A stretch of DNA of 64,000 nucleotides from Methyloprofundus sp. Lineage in GTDB: Bacteria; Pseudomonadota; Gammaproteobacteria; Methylococcales; Methylomonadaceae. Within the stretch, counting starts at the first letter, position 1; each line of letters begins with the position of its first letter. The translations under genes and the position numbers were made by a program. The notes beneath the pieces were generated by a model. That model was given only the letters and a program-made list of their open reading frames with translations. It did no database searches and was not told the origin of the DNA. Shown piece by piece: positions 1-8,655 of this stretch. The stretch is from NCBI GenBank assembly GCA_016592635.1, contig AP023240.1, positions 1,963,630-2,027,629 on the forward strand. The letters are read 5' to 3'.

Positions 1-269
1 GTAGCGACCTGCAAACCTACATGTGCAAAAAGGTTGCGTATTGCAAATATCCTGCGCATATATTCAATATGTTTTTTTTCCACTTCTGGGTAGCACTTAC
101 TGAAAACATTAATTTTGAAACTTGTATTTGCACTTGGATCACATAGGACATTATGCATAAACTTCAGATTGATGCCTTCTGGAACGGGGAAATAGTACCT
201 TGTAATGAGCATGCAAAGAACATTCTCAAGTTTTATTGATTTATCAATGATATATTGTCTATCGACCAT
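1..269 (-). CDS. HEPN-like hypothetical protein, 3' end cut by window edge
   Basis: An open reading frame runs from an ATG at 269-267 to the window edge without a stop, giving at least 89 residues. A GGAGG ribosome-binding site lies 7 bases before the ATG, which supports a real start. The visible protein is helical and basic; close to the edge it has RNLFAH, which fits the RX4-6H signature of HEPN-fold RNases and HEPN-like helper proteins. It lies upstream of, and in the same direction as, nothing else visible; the hicBA pair on the same strand follows 100 bases away. What I see is the motif, RBS and open frame; the HEPN assignment is inference from one short motif, and the missing C-terminus could change it. 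Confidence 0.5.
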   Translation of the reverse strand, partial: MVDRQYIIDKSIKLENVLCMLITRYYFPVPEGINLKFMHNVLCDPSANTSFKINVFSKCYPEVEKKHIEYMRRIFAIRNLFAHVGLQVA

Positions 270-373
270 GCTTAGTCCTCCAAATAAGTTATTGCCTTGA
301 TCCTATTATTTTATACACCAACTAAAACAGTATTAGGCTCAATCTCGATTAAAAACCACAAACAAGCCAGTTT

Positions 374-565
374 TTAAAATTTATGATCAATTTTAGCTGC
401 TTTCATAATCGCGTTTGCTGTGTGTCGTGATTTACAATTATGATTTACTGTTACGGATTTATATCCACCTTTCCCCCAATACTCGTGCGAGCCTTTGCCA
501 GATCGCAACAGTCGCCAACCATGACTTGTAAGAATAGCTTTAACCTGTTTCTCATAACCATTCAT
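374..565 (-). CDS. hicA: HicA-family mRNA interferase toxin
   Basis: A 63-residue basic protein of the size and pattern of HicA toxins, which have a double-stranded-RNA-binding-like fold and cleave mRNA in the cytoplasm. The order GWRLLRSGKGSHEYW contains the Gly-Ser/Gly-Lys-Gly-Ser-His segment with the catalytic-type His, followed by the strand VTVNHN typical of the family. The start overlaps the stop of the upstream antitoxin gene by 4 bases (ATGA), so the two are translationally coupled. The antitoxin comes first, which is the less common hicBA order but well known. Toxin identity is confident; target and activity are unknown. Confidence 0.85.
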   Translation of the reverse strand: MNGYEKQVKAILTSHGWRLLRSGKGSHEYWGKGGYKSVTVNHNCKSRHTANAIMKAAKIDHKF

Positions 566-831
566 GCAATGATGATATGGTCAGTTAATAAAACATCCGT
601 ATGAATGCTATTTTTATCATTGTTTAACTCTGCTAGTGTCGCTATCGTTTCTTTTATTTCATTTTGCAATTCAGCGTAGCTTGCTGCTTCTATAACTAGT
701 CCTTGAATATCTCGGCTTGTTGCTACAAATACATCGGCTTCTTTGTCATGTATAAAATCGATACGAATAATAAGCTTTGCACCAAGAGCTGAGAAAAATT
801 TAGCTAATGGATAACTGATAGGGTAATTCAT
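562..831 (-). CDS. hicB: HicB-like antitoxin (DUF1902 type)
   Basis: An 89-residue acidic partner of HicA. The segment with DKEADVFVATSRDIQGLVIE is the HicB/DUF1902 core, an RNase-H-like small fold that covers the toxin. The frame can be extended to a TTG at 846, but a GGAG sequence lies 9 bases before the ATG at 831-829, so I take that ATG as the start. No DNA-binding HTH or ribbon-helix-helix tail is obvious, so autoregulation may need another element. It overlaps hicA by 4 bases. The alternative is a stand-alone DUF1902 protein, but the coupling to hicA makes the antitoxin role likely. Confidence 0.8.
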   Translation of the reverse strand: MNYPISYPLAKFFSALGAKLIIRIDFIHDKEADVFVATSRDIQGLVIEAASYAELQNEIKETIATLAELNNDKNSIHTDVLLTDHIIIA

Positions 832-1006
832 TTTTATATACTCCAAAGTGATAACTTACTTAGCCATTTTATGGTGTTATTATATCCTTTTGTTAACTTT
901 TTCAACAAACTAATCAAGTTGGTGGCAAACTTTTCAGCTCAATTTGGCAAAGGTATTGAAAAATACGAATACATTAAACTCATTAACCCTAAAAGGAAAC
1001 TCTTAA

Positions 1007-2134
1007 ATGTCTGTAGAAACTGGCGTATTTGAACGCTATTCAGAAGGTGCTGAAGCGCAACAAGCTGATTTATGTTGCCCGGTTGATTATGACCGTGAAT
1101 TATTGGCTATTTTGCCACAAGAAATTATTGAAAAAGATTATGGCTGTGGCGACCCTTCGCGCTATGTTAAAAACGGCGACATTGTTCTAGATCTAGGTTC
1201 CGGTTCCGGCAAAATATGCTATATGGCGGCGCAATTAGTGGGTGAACAAGGCAAAGTCATTGGTGTCGACATGAATGATGATATGCTGGCACTGGCACGT
1301 AAATATCAAGGTGAAATGGCTGAGAAAATTGGCTCTGATCGGGTTGAATTTGTTAAAGGTCAAATTCAAGATTTAGCTTTTGATTTAAATGCTTTGGATA
1401 CACACCTTGCTGCTAATCCGATTCACAGCTCACAAGATGTTATTTCCTTGCGTACTTGGCAAGAACAACAACGTAGCGAAAATCCATTAATTAAAGATAA
1501 TTCGGTGGATCTAGTGGTGTCAAATTGTGTACTGAACTTAGTACATGACAGTGATAAAGAACAGTTGGTGCAAGAAATCTTCCGGGTCACTAAACCTGGT
1601 GGTCGCGTTGCTATTTCTGATATTGTCAGTGATGAATTTGTGCCTGCACATTTGAAAAAAGATCAGCATTTATGGAGTGGCTGTATTTCAGGGGCTTTGC
1701 AGGAGCATGAGTTCTTAGAAGCCTTTGTTAATGCCGGTTTTGTTGCGGTGGCGTATGACAAATGGGAAAGTGAGCCTTGGCAAGTTGTCGAAGGGATTGA
1801 GTTCCGCTCGGTGACCATTACGGCGATTAAACCAGAGCAAGATACGGCTCTTGATAAAGGCCATGCGGTTATTTACCGTGGTCCGTATGCGGAAGTATAT
1901 GATGATGAAGGTTATGTTTACTTTAAAGGTATGCGTATGGCTGTTTCAGATAAAATGTACGCACTTCTAACCAGTGATACCTATGCTGATGATTTTATTG
2001 GCATTGTGCCTGATGTTGGTGCAGAAGCAGCATCATGGAACTATGATCCAGGTACTTTGCGCTCTGTCGAACAAACTAAAGGCAGTGCGCATAAAGATAA
2101 AGATAATGCTAGTGATGGCAGTTGTTGTTGCTAA
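1007..2134 (+). CDS. ArsM-like SAM-dependent methyltransferase (putative arsenite methyltransferase)
   Basis: A 375-residue class I methyltransferase. SAM-binding motif I is DLGSGSGK at 62-69. Three cysteines are placed as in arsenite methyltransferases: C47 in YGCGDP, C174 in SNCVLNL and C226 in SGCISGAL; these are the kind of thiols that bind As(III) in ArsM. Two further cysteines occur at 23-24 and the protein ends in SCCC, a frequent feature of ArsM proteins. The expected reaction is stepwise methylation of arsenite with SAM and thiols in the cytosol. The start has an AAGGA site upstream. No ars operon genes are next to it; neighbours are toxin-antitoxin and IS genes, so it may have been acquired. 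It could act on another metalloid or in arsenosugar synthesis. Confidence 0.72.
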   Translation: MSVETGVFERYSEGAEAQQADLCCPVDYDRELLAILPQEIIEKDYGCGDPSRYVKNGDIVLDLGSGSGKICYMAAQLVGEQGKVIGVDMNDDMLALARKYQGEMAEKIGSDRVEFVKGQIQDLAFDLNALDTHLAANPIHSSQDVISLRTWQEQQRSENPLIKDNSVDLVVSNCVLNLVHDSDKEQLVQEIFRVTKPGGRVAISDIVSDEFVPAHLKKDQHLWSGCISGALQEHEFLEAFVNAGFVAVAYDKWESEPWQVVEGIEFRSVTITAIKPEQDTALDKGHAVIYRGPYAEVYDDEGYVYFKGMRMAVSDKMYALLTSDTYADDFIGIVPDVGAEAASWNYDPGTLRSVEQTKGSAHKDKDNASDGSCCC

Positions 2135-2149
2135 CTAAAATTATAATGG

Positions 2150-2180
2150 TAGCTTTAGCCGAATTATGCGGCTAAAGCTA
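2150..2180 (+). terminator. Hairpin after the ArsM-like gene
   Basis: A perfect 12-bp stem (2150-2161 with 2169-2180) and a 7-base loop lies 15 bases after the stop. There is no strong T-run behind it, so it may stop or only stabilise the transcript. Confidence 0.5.
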
Positions 2181-2269
2181 TTCCACCCGCGCTATTCATA
2201 TTTCGCTTATCTCTACACAAGTGGAATTGTGAATCACCCTTAAGGTTTCTTAAATTTTATATTACAACT

Positions 2270-2890
2270 TAGATAACCGCGCCCTGTGGGCGGGGTAAAA
2301 AAAGCTTTGCGTAAAGGTCTGCTCAAGAGTATCAAGTAGTTAAGTTGTTCCCGCAATTTAACGAGGAGATACAAATGAGCAGATTTCAAAAATTATCACA
2401 TGTCATCTGGTTTTGCCAGTACCATATTGTTTTTGTACCGAAGTATCGGTATCGAATTTTAAAAGGAGATGTCGGAAAGTTTGTTTACCAGAGTATTTAT
2501 GCGCATACAGAGAGGTCAGGGTGTGAAGTTATTGAGTTAAATGTTCAGCTCGATCATGTTCATTTACTTGTAAAGGTTCCGCCCAAGATAGCCATATCAG
2601 AATTAGTAGGAAAGGTAAAAGGAAAGACAGCCATTCAAGCTTTCCAGAAATTTCCCGATTTGCGGACAAAAAAATATTGGGGAAACCATTTTTGGTCAGC
2701 AGGTTATTGTGTTGATACCGTAGGTATGGATGCAGAAATGATAAGAAAGTATGTAAAGTTCCAGGATAATAAATAACCACTGAAATACTGGGAACAACTT
2801 GATCTTATTTCAGCAAGGCCCCCAGAGGGGTTTTGCTGAGGACGGCCTTTTAGGTCGAACTTAAACCACGTTTTATAAGCGTGGTAGTTA
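2270..2890 (+). mobile_element. IS200/IS605-family element (TnpA only)
   Basis: The tnpA gene is framed by subterminal hairpins, as expected for single-strand Y1 transposons that lack terminal inverted repeats: 2277-2295 on the left, and 2811-2838 plus 2865-2885 (ACCACG/CGTGGT) on the right. No tnpB or omega-RNA-like region is seen. The exact ends are not resolved, so the limits given are approximate. Confidence 0.65.
2375..2776 (+). CDS. tnpA: IS200-type TnpA Y1 transposase, possibly truncated at its C-terminus
   Basis: A 133-residue HUH-type transposase that would cut and rejoin single-stranded DNA. LDHVHLL carries the HUH metal-binding pair and the Tyr in RKYVKFQ is the expected catalytic residue, so the core is whole. 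A TTG in frame at 2345 exists, but a GAGGAG site precedes the ATG at 2375. The frame continues past the TAA stop at 2774-2776 for 22 more codons, ending SARPPEGFC before a TGA, which looks like the usual tail region of IS200 proteins; the TAA may therefore be a nonsense mutation or a natural early end. Confidence 0.85.
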   Translation: MSRFQKLSHVIWFCQYHIVFVPKYRYRILKGDVGKFVYQSIYAHTERSGCEVIELNVQLDHVHLLVKVPPKIAISELVGKVKGKTAIQAFQKFPDLRTKKYWGNHFWSAGYCVDTVGMDAEMIRKYVKFQDNK

Positions 2891-2904
2891 ATTTTTCCAA
2901 AGAG

Positions 2905-3198
2905 CTAAATTAACGAGATCTGAAGCTCACGACCTACTGCCCTAGCAGCTTTAGTCATTGTAGCTAATGTAATATTAGCCACAGATGGGTCAAGCAATCG
3001 ATCAAGCTGCCGCCTACTCGTTTTCATCCTTTCAGCCATTGCTGTTTTTGAAAGATGCTTGTCCTCCATTGCTTGGCGGACTTGATCTGCAAGTATTTCT
3101 TTGAGGGCTTGGTGCTCACAATTTTCAAGCATTCCTTGCTCGCAAAGAAAATCATCAAATGATGAGCCAATATTAGGATTGGAAGATGTCTTAATCAT
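2905..3198 (-). CDS. higA: HigA-like antitoxin, XRE-type HTH
   Basis: A 97-residue protein with a helix-turn-helix of the Cro/CI type near residues 50-85 (LSKTAMAERMKTSRRQLDRL). Such HigA proteins neutralise their RelE-like partner and repress their own promoter. It overlaps the toxin gene upstream by 8 bases, so both are read from one transcript in the toxin-first order typical of higBA. A palindrome just before the toxin gene is a candidate operator. Confidence 0.85.
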   Translation of the reverse strand: MIKTSSNPNIGSSFDDFLCEQGMLENCEHQALKEILADQVRQAMEDKHLSKTAMAERMKTSRRQLDRLLDPSVANITLATMTKAARAVGRELQISLI

Positions 3199-3547
3199 TG
3201 CTTTCTACCTCTTTTTTACGCTTTATAGCTAAGTCTAATTCAGGTTTTGGTGTTTTTTGAGCTTTTTTTATAAAACCATGTAACAAGATCATTTCATTAG
3301 TTTTGATCAAAAAGATGATTCGGGCTATAAGCTGATTTGTAATATTACTGCGGACTTCATAAAGCCCATATTTTAAAGGCTTACAATAGGGCATTCCAAT
3401 TGGCCAACCAAACTCAACTTTTTGTATATCTTTACCAATAATTTTTCGGTCTTCCACGCCTAACTTTAATAACCACTCTCGAACTGGCTCGTTACCATTC
3501 ACAGTTTGGTAAAACCTCGCGAGTATTTTCTTGTTGGATATGTCCAT
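3191..3547 (-). CDS. higB: HigB/RelE-superfamily toxin (phage Gp49-like, DUF891)
   Basis: A 118-residue basic protein. The pattern PLKYGLYEVRS, followed by ARIIFLI and LLHGFIKKAQKTPKPEL, is diagnostic of HigB/Gp49-like ribosome-dependent mRNA interferases. The ATG at 3547 gives the whole domain. It precedes and overlaps higA by 8 bases. The toxin lies between an IS200 element and a nest of broken insertion sequences, the usual setting for a mobile toxin-antitoxin pair. Confidence 0.85.
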   Translation of the reverse strand: MDISNKKILARFYQTVNGNEPVREWLLKLGVEDRKIIGKDIQKVEFGWPIGMPYCKPLKYGLYEVRSNITNQLIARIIFLIKTNEMILLHGFIKKAQKTPKPELDLAIKRKKEVESND

Positions 3548-3556
3548 ATATTCATA

Positions 3557-3572
3557 GTGTCATATATGATAC
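3557..3572. promoter_or_regulatory. Candidate HigA operator
   Basis: The 16-bp near-palindrome GTGTCATATATGATAC has a perfect 10-bp core (TCATATATGA) and sits 10 bases upstream of the higB start. Its position suits autoregulation by the HTH antitoxin; the function is inferred from position and symmetry only. Confidence 0.45.
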
Positions 3573-3609
3573 ATTTTATCAATACTTAGATTACTCAACT
3601 TCTCTACAC

Positions 3610-3690
3610 TTGTATATTAAAGCTATCTCTTAAACACAGGAATTATTTAATACAAACCTTTATGGTAATAACTGATTTTCTGGGGAAGTC
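3610..3690. repeat. Dispersed ~80-bp repeat, copy 1
   Basis: This stretch matches 58425-58504 over most of its length: both begin TTGTATATTAAAG, share CTTAAACACAGGA in the middle and end TAATAACTGATTTTCTGGGG. It lies just outside the 3' end of the broken IS66 transposase. It may be the end region of an insertion sequence or a small non-coding repeat. Confidence 0.6.
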
Positions 3691-3708
3691 ATTCCACCCT
3701 GAAGGTAA

Positions 3709-3934
3709 TTATTCAGAGACCTTAATACTAGGCAATGCTGGAACCGCACTACCTGTCCGTTGACTAGCTATGACAGCTGCCAAATAAACCCAGGGCGATT
3801 GGTTTCTTTTTCGACACGTTTCAATGACACTGATTAAAATGGCAAATACGCGAGAGCCTTCTTCTGTCCGCGTACCATAGCAAATGCCCCGCAAGATGAC
3901 CCAATGCCGCAAAGCCCGTTCAGCTTCATTATTC
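3709..3934 (-). pseudogene. IS66 transposase, C-terminal piece
   Basis: About 75 codons from NNEAERALRHWVILRG to the stop. The Glu in NNEAERALR is the third acidic residue of the IS66 DDE site. Joining this piece to the one at 4744-5338 after removing the IS1-family element and one copy of the 8-bp duplication CATTATTC gives PLTNNEAERALRHW in frame, so the gene was whole here until that insertion. Confidence 0.85.
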
Positions 3935-3955
3935 GGTAGTGGGTCGAATCTGTTG

Positions 3956-4441
3956 TTAAGAATGAATGTCCAGCCCAAACTCAACCTTATTAATCAGTAA
4001 ACCGATAACAATATCATGCATTTTTTCAGATTTTGAAAAGCAAATTGTTTTTCGCGTCAGCCGTTTAATCCACGTTCTTAGATTTAAATTTTTACGCTCG
4101 ATTTTTTGTGTATTACGCTTCCCAACTTCGTGTTTATTAGAGTCAATATGACGATCATAAGCTCCCCAGTCATCAGTGTAATAACGCTTGATATTTAATG
4201 GTTCAAGCAATGCTTTTAATTCCTTAAATACAATATCCTTACGCTTGCCAAAAACATAAGCAAGAATAGTATTCGTTGAATGCTCAACGGCGTACCAAAT
4301 CCAGCGTTGATTCGACTTTTTCTCTACGAATGACCATTGCTCGTCTAGTTCAGCCTCTTCACAAATAAGCGTTACTTCTGCATCTGCTGTTGGTATTTGA
4401 AAGTTAGGGTTTACTTGAACAAGCCTGTTTTCTTTTTTTTT
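3956..4441 (-). CDS. insB: IS1 InsB' catalytic part, made by -1 frameshifting
   Basis: This frame has no start of its own before the catalytic region; it opens at the A-run (4433-4441 on the plus strand as T9) near the end of insA and continues for about 160 codons. It contains AELDEQWSFV, YTDDWGAYDRH and a C-terminal basic stretch with KIERKNLNLRTWIKRLTRKT, the marks of the IS1 DDE/D-N-type transposase. The fusion InsAB' is expected to be the active enzyme. An ATG in frame at 4210 exists but would miss the first acidic residue. Confidence 0.85.
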   Translation of the reverse strand, partial: KKKENRLVQVNPNFQIPTADAEVTLICEEAELDEQWSFVEKKSNQRWIWYAVEHSTNTILAYVFGKRKDIVFKELKALLEPLNIKRYYTDDWGAYDRHIDSNKHEVGKRNTQKIERKNLNLRTWIKRLTRKTICFSKSEKMHDIVIGLLINKVEFGLDIHS

Positions 4442-4701
4442 AGCGTATTGATGACTGTATTTTTATTGATTTTAAGTACACGGGCAGTATCTCGAATACC
4501 ACTTGAATTGATAGCCATTTCTACTATTTTTTCTGTGATTCCTGGCTCACAAGCTTTATAACGATAGGTAAGCATAAATGTTTGCGTATTGCAGTCTGGA
4601 TTTTGGCATAAATAGCGCTGTGCTCCTGTTGCATTTTTTCCTGATTTGGTTATTTTAGAACTATCGCAATAGGGGCAGTGAATTTCTTGGTAACATGTCA
4701 T
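4411..4701 (-). CDS. insA: IS1 InsA, zinc-finger/HTH DNA-binding protein
   Basis: A 96-residue protein with a CPYC...CQNPDC zinc-binding set at its N-terminus and a helix-turn-helix near residues 68-90 (SGIRDTARVLKINKNTV). InsA binds the IS ends and represses transposition; its C-terminal lysine run is encoded by the A9 stretch where ribosomes can slip into insB. Confidence 0.9.
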   Translation of the reverse strand: MTCYQEIHCPYCDSSKITKSGKNATGAQRYLCQNPDCNTQTFMLTYRYKACEPGITEKIVEMAINSSGIRDTARVLKINKNTVINTLKKKKTGLFK

Positions 4702-4743
4702 AAATTGCCATTATACAGAAAACTACAGCTTCGACCCACTACC

Positions 4744-5338
4744 CATTATTCGTTAATGGGTATTGAGGGTAATCCAATACGCGAAAAATAGCCTCCCAAT
4801 CATTGAGCATTTCCGTGGCCAGTGCAGCCGATTTTTTGTGAGTATGCGATTGCATTTGTACGCATAGTTGCTGATAGACCAGTAGCTGTAATTGGTAGGT
4901 CTTTGATAGTGGTTCGTCCGGGTGCTGATTTCTTGCATCTCGTACTGAAGTGATTAACATACCTAATAAATCAAGCGTTTGCCTACCAAAGAGTTGCGCT
5001 TCTTTATCAAGGCTTTCTTTCAGCCCCTCTGCTTTTCGTAGCAAATGCGCCCAACAGCGCATACGGTTCGGGTATCGTCGGTAGACCTGATAACCATCAC
5101 TCATTAGCCAGCCGACATAGTCTTCACCCAATATATTCTCAATGAGTTCGGCACTGCAAGAGGCAATCCAATAGGCAGTTACGCTGTCGGTGGTAAAGAC
5201 CCATAACCATAGAAATGTCGTGAGCTCCATCCAAGACGTTTCATCTACGTGCAGCAATTCGCTATTGACGATTTCTTGTACGAGCTCCTCTTCAATCGGC
5301 ATCGCGGCAGCGCCACTTTCATGAAGCGTATTATGAAA
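4744..5338 (-). pseudogene. IS66 transposase, central piece
   Basis: About 198 codons, with the first catalytic Asp in LLHVDETSW and the second in WLMSDGYQVYRRYP, and the family segment MRCWAHLLRKAEGL. It is cut at its 5' side by the IS3-family element and at its 3' side by the IS1-family element. Relative to full IS66 transposases, roughly 100 residues between the zinc-finger region and this piece are absent. Confidence 0.85.
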
Positions 5339-5397
5339 TGGTTTAATAAAACAGGACACTTCTAAAGACAGATTTATAATGTCCATTAGAGGTGAAT

Positions 5398-5700
5398 ATG
5401 AGTAAGCAAACTAAACCAAAAAGACCTGTATATAATCTTGAATTCAAACAAGATGCAGCCAAATTAGTCATTGAGAAAGGATATACCCACCAACAAGCCG
5501 CAGACAGCTTGGGCGTGTCCTTAAGTGCGATTGGACGCTGGGTTAGAGCAGAACGAGGACCGACAGTCGAAACAAAGTCAACGCCTACGTTGTCCGGTCA
5601 AGCTGAGTTAATCAAGTTACGCAAGGAAGTCGAACAGTTGCGTATGGAGCGCGAAATATTAAAAAAGGCAGCGGTCTTCTTTGCGAAAGAAGTCGAGTAA
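5398..5700 (+). CDS. IS3-family OrfA, HTH/leucine-zipper protein
   Basis: A 100-residue protein with an N-terminal helix-turn-helix (YTHQQAADSLGVSLSAIGRW) and a C-terminal coiled coil (LIKLRKEVEQLRMEREILKK) through which OrfA and the fusion OrfAB pair. A GTG at 5392 is in frame, but AGAGG at 5388-5392 is well placed for the ATG at 5398. The heptamer A-AAA-AAG at 5661-5667 is in the correct phase for -1 frameshifting into orfB. Confidence 0.85.
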   Translation: MSKQTKPKRPVYNLEFKQDAAKLVIEKGYTHQQAADSLGVSLSAIGRWVRAERGPTVETKSTPTLSGQAELIKLRKEVEQLRMEREILKKAAVFFAKEVE

Positions 5701-6566
5701 AATATGTATTTATTCGAGAGCAACAGAAGACCTACCCCGTTAAAGTATTATGTCGGGTTATGAGAGTCAGTACCAGTGCTTTTTATGCATGGAATCAGCA
5801 GCCTGAAATGACAGAAAAAAACAGAGAAAGAGAGGCGTTTGATATCAAAGTGCACAATATTTTTGAGGAGAACAGAAGAATTTATGGGTCACGCCGCATA
5901 TCTAAGGCACTGAAAGAACAAGGTATAAATGCGGGACGCTATAAAGTCAGGCAGGCAATGGCATGATTAGGTCTTGAGGTGCGCTACCCTAAGAAATTTA
6001 AAGTGACAACTGACAGTGATCATAATCATTCAATTTCACCGAATACGCTGAATCGTGAATTTGAGGTAACAGAGCCTAATAAGGTCTGGACAACGGATAT
6101 AACGTATGTGTGGACACTTGAAGGCTGGCTCTATGTTGCTGTTGTCATTGATTTATTTTCTCGGCAGGCTGTGGGCTGGGCGGTTGATGATCATATGCGA
6201 ACATCATTATGCGTCAGAGCACTACAAATGGCTTTTTGGAGAAAAAAACCAGCACCAGGTGTACTGCATCACTCGGATAGAGGGAGTCAATATGCTAGCT
6301 ACGAGTATCGTCAACACCTAGATATCATGCAAATGCAGCAGAGTATGAGTCGTAAAGGGAACTGTTGGGACAATGCACCAACAGAACGCTTTTTCCGCAG
6401 TCTTAAGCATGAGGAGTTAAATTACAACAACTTTAGAACCAAAGAAGCAGCAAAGCTAAGTATTATTGATTATTTAGCTTTTTATAACGGCAAACGTACT
6501 CACTCAAAACTTGGTTATCAATCACCATTACAATTTGAGCGAGAATTTTATAGGGAAGCGTCTTAA
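5667..6566 (+). pseudogene. IS3-family OrfB integrase, interrupted by a nonsense codon
   Basis: The -1 frame after the slippery site reads KYVFIREQQ, an HTH_21-type segment and an rve integrase core with all three acidic residues: TTDITYVW, HHSDRGSQY and NAPTERFF. A TGA at 5964-5966 splits it after RQAMA; the frame goes on directly with LGLEVRYPKKFK. A CGA-to-TGA transition would explain this. The element is therefore probably unable to move on its own. Confidence 0.85.
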
Positions 6567-6591
6567 AAAAGTGTCCGGTTTTTGTTGACCA

Positions 6592-7033
6592 TTACAGTCT
6601 TTAATGGCTGACTGCAACAGGTACAAAACTGAGGATAGTGGTGTTGATAGTCCGTAATTACAATTTTTTGTTGGCGCCCGAAACCTTGCGCTCCCGGCTG
6701 CTTCCCGGGCTTTCGTAAGGGGTTTTCCGAGTCCTGCTTTTGAGGCTCTGGCGAGGGACTTTTTACTTTATCCTCAAGCTTTTTACCAGGGCTTTCTGTT
6801 TCTTCTTCAGGTTCGACCAGCTCTTCGTTACTTTTTTGATCGTTGGCATATTTATCCCAAGGAGCATCGCTACTGGGTGGACGAGAGCTATTTCGTGAGC
6901 TTTGGCTTAAACGTTCGCGAGCTTCTTTTAAATCATTGAGCAACTTTATCGACAAGCGACGCAATTCCTCTTCGGATAAATTTAGAAGCTCTTCTTCATT
7001 AAGCTGGCTTAAGTCATGGCAGGTGAGTTGCAT
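6592..7033 (-). pseudogene. IS66 transposase, N-terminal piece
   Basis: About 147 codons from the ATG at 7033: an N-terminal Leu/Glu-rich coiled coil, the SSRNSSRPPSSD segment, an acidic/Ser-rich linker, KPGKQPGAQGFGR and a CTCC zinc-finger-like start before the frame runs into the IS3-family element. These are family hallmarks of IS66 TnpC proteins. Confidence 0.85.
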
Positions 7034-7257
7034 GGTATGAATGTTACTGCTTGTTCTTCGGTTTGTACAACTTTATTAGTAGGTTTGGCAACTTTTTTTA
7101 AATAATTATTAAGGGGTATGAATATTTACCCCTGAAGCCTTGAGCTTATACGTATATCGAATCCCCATCCTTACCATTTAACTAACCGTTTGCAACAAAA
7201 CAGTATTTTGTCCCCTGCTCTAACTATTCTTTTGCTAAAATAGACAGCATTATTTAG

Positions 7258-8646
<1,389 letters not shown>

Positions 8647-8655
8647 TATCTAGAT

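Larger units (their letters stand above)
3935..4743 (-). mobile_element. IS1-family insertion sequence, 809 bp, apparently intact
   Basis: The ends are inverted repeats beginning GGTAGTGGGTCGAA at 3935 and, on the other strand, at 4743. They are flanked by an 8-bp direct repeat, CATTATTC, at 3927-3934 and 4744-4751, the length typical of this family. Inside are insA and, in the -1 frame after a run of nine A residues, insB. With matching ends, an exact target duplication and unbroken frames, this is probably the most recent insertion of the nest. Confidence 0.92.
5339..6591 (+). mobile_element. IS3-family insertion sequence, 1253 bp
   Basis: Imperfect inverted repeats of about 30 bp begin TGG at both outer ends and share GGACACTT (left 5339 onward, right ending at 6591). 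It carries orfA and orfB in the usual overlapping frames with a slippery A-AAA-AAG at 5661-5667. No target duplication is seen at the flanks, and about 100 codons of the host IS66 gene are missing at the junction, which suggests an adjacent deletion after insertion. Confidence 0.85.
3709..7033 (-). mobile_element. Composite: IS66-type element broken by IS1- and IS3-family insertions
   Basis: One minus-strand IS66 transposase gene is split in three: 7033-6592, 5338-4744 and 3934-3709. The gaps are an IS3-family element (5339-6591) and an IS1-family element (3935-4743). No tnpA or tnpB of IS66 is present, which fits the ISBst12-like subgroup that carries only the transposase. The outer inverted repeats of the IS66 element could not be found, so the true ends lie somewhat outside these limits or are lost. 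Confidence 0.85.

Noticed and set aside
2529..2780. 83-residue minus-strand frame across the IS200 transposase
   Set aside because: It is the antisense of tnpA, with no RBS or family resemblance.
3956..4210. 84-residue gene starting at an internal ATG of the IS1 element
   Set aside because: The frame is open back to the A9 slip site, and the upstream part holds essential transposase sequence, so this is InsB' and not a separate protein.
5760..5966. Separate 68-residue gene in the IS3 element
   Set aside because: It is the front part of orfB before the in-frame TGA; the same frame continues directly with the integrase core.
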